From contig NZ_JAKFHA010000006.1 in assembly GCF_021502675.1 (NCBI RefSeq), positions 45,425 through 82,767 on the forward strand: a DNA stretch of 37,343 bases, read 5' to 3'. A model generated the notes under the pieces. The model made no database searches and was not told the origin of the DNA. It worked only from the letters and a program-made list of their open reading frames with translations. The position numbers were made by a program, and so were the translations under genes. Below, piece after piece: positions 34,073 through 37,343 of the stretch. Numbering within the stretch: position 1 is the first letter of the stretch; each line of letters starts with the position of its first letter. Origin of the DNA: Yinghuangia soli (lineage in GTDB: Bacteria; Actinomycetota; Actinomycetes; Streptomycetales; Streptomycetaceae).

Positions 34073-34151
34073 TCCGGCTGTGTACGGCAGTTCGCGGCCG
34101 ACCGCGAAGCACCGCCGCGAAGCCCGCCGCGCGACCGGTGCGAAATACCGC

Positions 34152-34180
34152 TTCACCCGTGATCGCCAACTGGCTAGGAT
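34152..34180 (+). promoter_or_regulatory. Housekeeping-type promoter of the LGFP-repeat gene
   Basis: TTCACC (34152-34157), 17-bp spacer, TAGGAT (34175-34180). A start near 34187 gives a leader of about 43 nt. Confidence 0.55.
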
Positions 34181-34229
34181 CCCCTGGCCGCGCCGAGTCG
34201 GCCCGGCCACCACGAGGGGATCCCCGAAC

Positions 34230-36059
34230 TTGCGTATATCCACGACTTCTTCGGCCCGGCTGCGGAAGTCCGTCGCACTCGCCTGCACCGTGACGGCCCT
34301 GACCGGCGGCATCGCAGCGCTCGCGCAGCCGGCCGGTGCCGCGCCGTCGGCCGCGCCCAAGCTCGCCCCGCAGTCCCGCGCCGACATTGCGCCCGCCGCG
34401 GCGGACCCGGCGCCCGCGGCAGCCGCACTGTCCGCACCGGAGGGCGCGCCCGCACTCCCCCAGGCCGCAGCCGCGGCCCCGCGGATCTCGGTCGCACTGG
34501 AGGCCGATGCCTCGGGCATCCACGCAGCGCACATCGGCTGGCAGTCCGACCTGGACGTGACCATCGACAAGTGGCGGGTCTCCGCCGCCGACGCCGCGGG
34601 CCAGACCTTCCGCCCGGTCGCCACGGCCCCGTTCACCGGCGCCACCACCGTGGTCCCGCTCACCCTCCAGGGCACGGACGTGAGCCTGACCGTCGAGGCT
34701 CTGTCCGAGACCGGCGAAGTCCTCGACCAGGTGTTCCTGCTGGGCGACCTGGCACTGGTCCGCAAGTACGTCTCGGCCGGCGGAGCCGCCCGGTTCGGCG
34801 ACAAGCTCTGGGACGTCCGCAACTACATCGGCACGACGTGGGGCTTCGCCAAGGGCGAGATCTGGTGGACTACGGGCGGCCGCGAGGCGTACGCGGTCCC
34901 GGCGGAGGTGGCCCAAAAGTACAAGGCGCTGACCCTCAACGAACGCGAGGGACTGGGCAGTCCGGTCGGCGACCCGGTCGCAGGTCCCGGTGGCAAGGGC
35001 TCCGTGCAGTACTTCAGCGGCGGAGCGATCGTCCTGTCGCCGGACCGTGCAGCCGTGGTCGTGCTCGACACCCGCTACCGGGTGCTCGGCGGGCCTTCAG
35101 GAGTGCTCGGCTTCCCGTTGGCCGACCGTACGACCGATCCTGCCGTGCCCACGCACCAGCGGTTCGAGCGCGGCACCATCGTGGTCGGCAACACCCACCA
35201 GCCGACGATCCTGTTCGGCGGCATCCACGCCAAGTGGCTGGAGCTCGGCGGGGTCAAGAACCCGGCGCTGGCCAAGCCGCAGAGCGGCGAGAAGAAGACA
35301 CCCGACGGACAGGGCGTCTACGTCGAGTTCGACAGCGGCTGGCGGATCTACTGGTCCGCGGCGACGAACGCCCATGCCGTCGACCCGGTCTCGTACGCCA
35401 AGTGGCAGTCCGCGGGCGGCTCGGGCGGCTACCTGGGCTACCCGGTCACCGACAGCCTCGGCACCGGCAACCCCGGCGAGTACTTCATCCACTTCCAGCG
35501 CGGCACGGTGTTCCCCGGCCAGAACTACTCGCCGCAGGGGCCGGCGCGCATTCCGTACATCGTGTTCGGCGGTGTCCGCGGCGTCTGGGCGGCCACCGGG
35601 TGGGCCGGCGGCGGACTCGGCGAGCCGATCATGGACGAACGGACCCTGCCCGACGGCGTCGGCCGCTACCAGGAGTTCCGGAACGGAACGGTCTACTGGA
35701 ATCCGCGGACCGGCGCGCACTGGATGGACCACTACACGCGTCGCAAGTGGGAGGCGACCGGTGGTGGCACGTCCTTCCTCGGCTACCCGATCGCCAGTCA
35801 GCGCACGACGGCGGACGGCCGGGCCACGGTCGTCGATTTCCAGGGCGGGTCCATCTACGTCTGGCCCATACACATCGTTGAGCTGCACGGCGGCATCCGC
35901 GCCCACTACGCCGCCATGGGCGCGGAGAACAGCAAGCTCGGGCTCCCGACGTCGGACGAGGAGTGGTGGGACGGCGCCCGGGTGAACCACTTCGAGCATG
36001 GCTTCATCAAGTGGGACCCCCGCACCGGCAAGACCACAGCGGCCATCTACCCCTTCTGA
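34230..36059 (+). CDS. Secreted LGFP-repeat protein
   Basis: 609 residues from a TTG start (GAGGGG ten bases upstream; no ATG or GTG fits before the signal peptide). Sec signal peptide about 1-37 (basic RLRK, hydrophobic core, AGA cut site), an Ala/Pro-rich linker, a beta-rich domain (about 85-180) and then seven LGFP-type repeats of 45-60 residues (cores LGSPVGDP, LGFPLADR, degenerate KNPALAKP, LGYPVTDS, LGEPIMDE, LGYPIASQ, LGLPTSDE), each followed by an aromatic strand such as GTVYWNP. LGFP repeats (PF08310) occur in cell-wall-associated proteins of actinobacteria and are thought to bind wall glycans. No catalytic domain is visible, unlike proteins in which LGFP repeats are attached to hydrolases. 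Confidence 0.88.
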   Translation: MRISTTSSARLRKSVALACTVTALTGGIAALAQPAGAAPSAAPKLAPQSRADIAPAAADPAPAAAALSAPEGAPALPQAAAAAPRISVALEADASGIHAAHIGWQSDLDVTIDKWRVSAADAAGQTFRPVATAPFTGATTVVPLTLQGTDVSLTVEALSETGEVLDQVFLLGDLALVRKYVSAGGAARFGDKLWDVRNYIGTTWGFAKGEIWWTTGGREAYAVPAEVAQKYKALTLNEREGLGSPVGDPVAGPGGKGSVQYFSGGAIVLSPDRAAVVVLDTRYRVLGGPSGVLGFPLADRTTDPAVPTHQRFERGTIVVGNTHQPTILFGGIHAKWLELGGVKNPALAKPQSGEKKTPDGQGVYVEFDSGWRIYWSAATNAHAVDPVSYAKWQSAGGSGGYLGYPVTDSLGTGNPGEYFIHFQRGTVFPGQNYSPQGPARIPYIVFGGVRGVWAATGWAGGGLGEPIMDERTLPDGVGRYQEFRNGTVYWNPRTGAHWMDHYTRRKWEATGGGTSFLGYPIASQRTTADGRATVVDFQGGSIYVWPIHIVELHGGIRAHYAAMGAENSKLGLPTSDEEWWDGARVNHFEHGFIKWDPRTGKTTAAIYPF

Positions 36060-36137
36060 TCGGCAAGCCTCGCCCGTCGGCCATGGGCCATCCGGGTGAT
36101 TCAGTACCGATCCGGGGAAAAATCCCAAGGAATCAGG

Positions 36138-36155
36138 GGTCTACGCACGTAGACC
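36138..36155. promoter_or_regulatory. 18-bp perfect palindrome GGTCTACG-CA-CGTAGACC
   Basis: Eight-base arms separated by two bases, typical of an operator for a dimeric (for example TetR-type) repressor. It is about 80 bp after the LGFP gene and 34 bp before the terminator stem. Confidence 0.6.
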
Positions 36156-36188
36156 GAAAGTCCCTAAGCGGACAATAAGTGCATAACC

Positions 36189-36231
36189 CACGAAACCCAC
36201 CTGACCTGCGCGTTCTCAGGTGGGTTTCGTG
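36189..36231. terminator. Strong 16-bp hairpin terminator
   Basis: CACGAAACCCACCTGA (36189-36204) pairs perfectly with 36216-36231, with an 11-nt loop. The A-rich and T-rich outer parts make it usable in both directions. It ends the LGFP transcript or a short transcript starting upstream. Confidence 0.85.
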
Positions 36232-36411
36232 CTGTTCGGCCCCGGGAAGGTGGAGCCACCCGTTCGGCCTACGCCGAAGGTCCCTGGGCAGCGGGACGTC
36301 GCACCCTGCCGCCGCGCCCTCGCCGCGGGTGAAGCTGGATGCACTTCGCCGGAGACCTGCACTACTCCCGGCGGAGCCCACTCCCACAACAGCGAAGGGT
36401 CCTGGTTCGCC

Positions 36412-37155
36412 ATGTCGTCGTACGTTGTCCCCGCCCTCATCGCCGCCGCCTGCGCCGCCGGTGTCACCGCAGTGGCACGCCGGGCCGGCCGCCGCGCCGG
36501 CGAGCGCCGCGCGGCCGAGCTCTGGGACGAGGAGTTCATGACCGCGCTCTTCCACCCCGAGTCGGCACCCGCCGGTGCGGCGGCGGACGGCGCGTTCACC
36601 GAGATCGCCGCGGAGCTCCGCGCCGAGATCCACGAGCAGCGCGTCGCCGACGCAGCCGAGATGGCGGGCGAGACGACCGGCACGACCACGGCTGCGGCCG
36701 ACGGCGGCACCGAGCTGCCCGCCGCGCGCATACCGGAGCAGGACCCCGCGATGGCCAAGCTGCCGTCCGCTCCCGAGGTCGCGATGCCGCCGCTGCGCTC
36801 GACCACCCCGCATCCGTCGCAGGGCCTGGCCCCGATGCTCCCCGCGCACCTCACCGGCGCGCACCTGCTGGGCGTCGCGGCGCGCGGCACCGCGGTCACC
36901 GGGCTGCGCTCCGGCACGGCCGGCGGCCTGGACGTCTTCGACTTCGCGGACGGCGGCTCGATGGTCGTCATGCCGGCCGACCCCGAGGTCGCCGCTCTCG
37001 TCGCGGTCGCCCTCGAACAGGGCCAGGAGGTCCGGCTGCTCGGCACCTCCGAGGTCGGCGGCGGCCGCTCGCTGACCTTCCTGGTCCACGAGTCGACCGC
37101 GTACTTCCTCGCCGACCGGGTCTACGCCCGCCCGGCGGCCTCCGACCGCACCTGA
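36412..37155 (+). CDS. Membrane-anchored hypothetical protein
   Basis: 247 residues. N-terminal membrane helix at about 4-22 followed by basic residues ([12 protein letters not shown]), an acidic helical segment (about 37-90), a Pro/Ala/Thr-rich linker and a C-terminal alpha/beta domain (about 145-240; GLDVFDFADGGSMVVMPADP, VALVAVALEQGQEVRLLG). Family not recognised. The ATG at 36412 has AAGGG only twelve bases away, and the upstream frame is open back to 36220, so the start is uncertain. The membrane helix directly after this Met supports it. Confidence 0.75.
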   Translation: MSSYVVPALIAAACAAGVTAVARRAGRRAGERRAAELWDEEFMTALFHPESAPAGAAADGAFTEIAAELRAEIHEQRVADAAEMAGETTGTTTAAADGGTELPAARIPEQDPAMAKLPSAPEVAMPPLRSTTPHPSQGLAPMLPAHLTGAHLLGVAARGTAVTGLRSGTAGGLDVFDFADGGSMVVMPADPEVAALVAVALEQGQEVRLLGTSEVGGGRSLTFLVHESTAYFLADRVYARPAASDRT

Positions 37156-37191
37156 CCGGATCCGGAGCGCATCCGGACCGCATCCCAACCG

Positions 37192-37343
37192 TCAGACGAG
37201 CGCGGCCAGCTCGCGCACCGCGCGCAGCGCCTCGTCCAGCACCGCCTCGGCGGCCGCGCCACCCGGCTCGGCCGCCGCCGGCGGATCCGGCGCCGCGGCG
37301 GGCGCCGCCGGGCACACCCGGGCGCGGCCCCCCGCCCGCCCCC
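37192..37343 (-). CDS. 3' end of an unidentified gene (partial)
   Basis: The minus-strand frame ending in TGA at 37194-37192 reads a Pro/Ala-rich linker (VCPAAPAAAPDPPAAAEPGG) and then an amphipathic helix (EAVLDEALRAVRELAALV). Codon use is typical of the neighbouring genes, so it is probably the C-terminus of a protein whose start lies beyond the window. It is convergent with the preceding gene. The last 20 bases are again C-rich and may be unreliable. Confidence 0.5.
   Translation of the reverse strand, partial: GRAGGRARVCPAAPAAAPDPPAAAEPGGAAAEAVLDEALRAVRELAALV

Larger units (their letters stand above)
36060..36411. other. Intergenic region with an operator-like dyad and a terminator
   Basis: 352 bp. 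It contains GGGGAAAAATCCC near 36115, an 18-bp dyad at 36138-36155, an A-rich stretch at 36172-36186 and a very strong terminator at 36189-36231. A frame from 36220 leads into the next gene, but residues before the Met at 36412 look non-coding. A small RNA between the dyad and the terminator is possible; I can prove none. Confidence 0.5.

Noticed and set aside
36151-36165. DosR/DevR-like box on the minus strand (AGGGACTTTCGGTCT)
   Set aside because: The first half resembles the motif, but it is not palindromic, and no dormancy-type gene is adjacent.

Overview
High-GC (well over 70 percent), codon-biased actinobacterial DNA. A short chaplin (aerial-hypha surface protein), mycothiol metabolism (mca), an ACT-GNAT acetyltransferase and two exact sigma-R-type promoters point to Streptomyces or a close relative in the Streptomycetaceae. 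There are no tRNA or rRNA genes, CRISPR arrays, insertion sequences or phage genes: this is a chromosomal core region with lineage-specific insertions.

Layout. 0-9.4 kb: PhoH-PIN ATPase, cis-prenyltransferase of the Rv1086 type, GTP-dependent PEP carboxykinase, TrhA/hemolysin III membrane protein, GT87 membrane glycosyltransferase, YyaL-type thioredoxin-fold protein, small membrane protein. 9.5-11.8 kb: mycothiol conjugate amidase (mca), divergent from a DUF4307 protein and greA. 11.8-15.2 kb: DrrAB-like ABC exporter and threonine dehydratase. 15.2-18.3 kb: a two-component cluster with two response regulators flanking a membrane histidine kinase. 18.6-20.6 kb: MarR regulator and a translationally coupled pair of a degenerate sigma-like protein and a membrane protein. 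20.7-24.7 kb: cystathionine gamma-synthase, two paralogous lipoproteins, msrA with a coupled small gene. 24.7-28.4 kb: small genes, cupin, Asp23/Gls24 protein, SDR oxidoreductase, chaplin, acidic protein. 28.6-37.3 kb: ACT-GNAT acetyltransferase, cystathionine beta-synthase, SGNH/GDSL hydrolase, thiolase, secreted LGFP-repeat protein, a membrane-anchored hypothetical protein and the 3' end of one more gene.

Twelve genes (phoH2-like, Z-FPP synthase-like, trhA, yyaL-like, small membrane gene, mca, DUF4307, greA, metB, cbs, GDSL, thiolase) have the same order and the same relative strands that I recall for Mycobacterium tuberculosis Rv1095 back to Rv1074c. That makes this an ancient actinobacterial backbone; PEPCK, GT87, the ABC transporter, ilvA, the two-component cluster, the sigma-like pair, the lipoproteins, chaplin and others are insertions into it. 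A low-molecular-weight-thiol and sulfur theme runs through it (mca, metB, cbs, msrA, the CxxC thioredoxin-fold protein, two sigma-R-type promoters).

Regulatory structure is rich. It includes a hairpin that would sequester the Shine-Dalgarno sequence of the ACT-GNAT gene, three copies of a short dyad upstream of the GT87 gene, a PHO-box-like repeat upstream of the prenyltransferase, a 5'-end hairpin at the chaplin gene, and many convergent-gene hairpin terminators. Long G and C homopolymers at both convergent junctions around 20.6 and 27.6 kb, and at the window's left end, look like sequencing or assembly artefacts over strong hairpins, so the sequence there should not be trusted.
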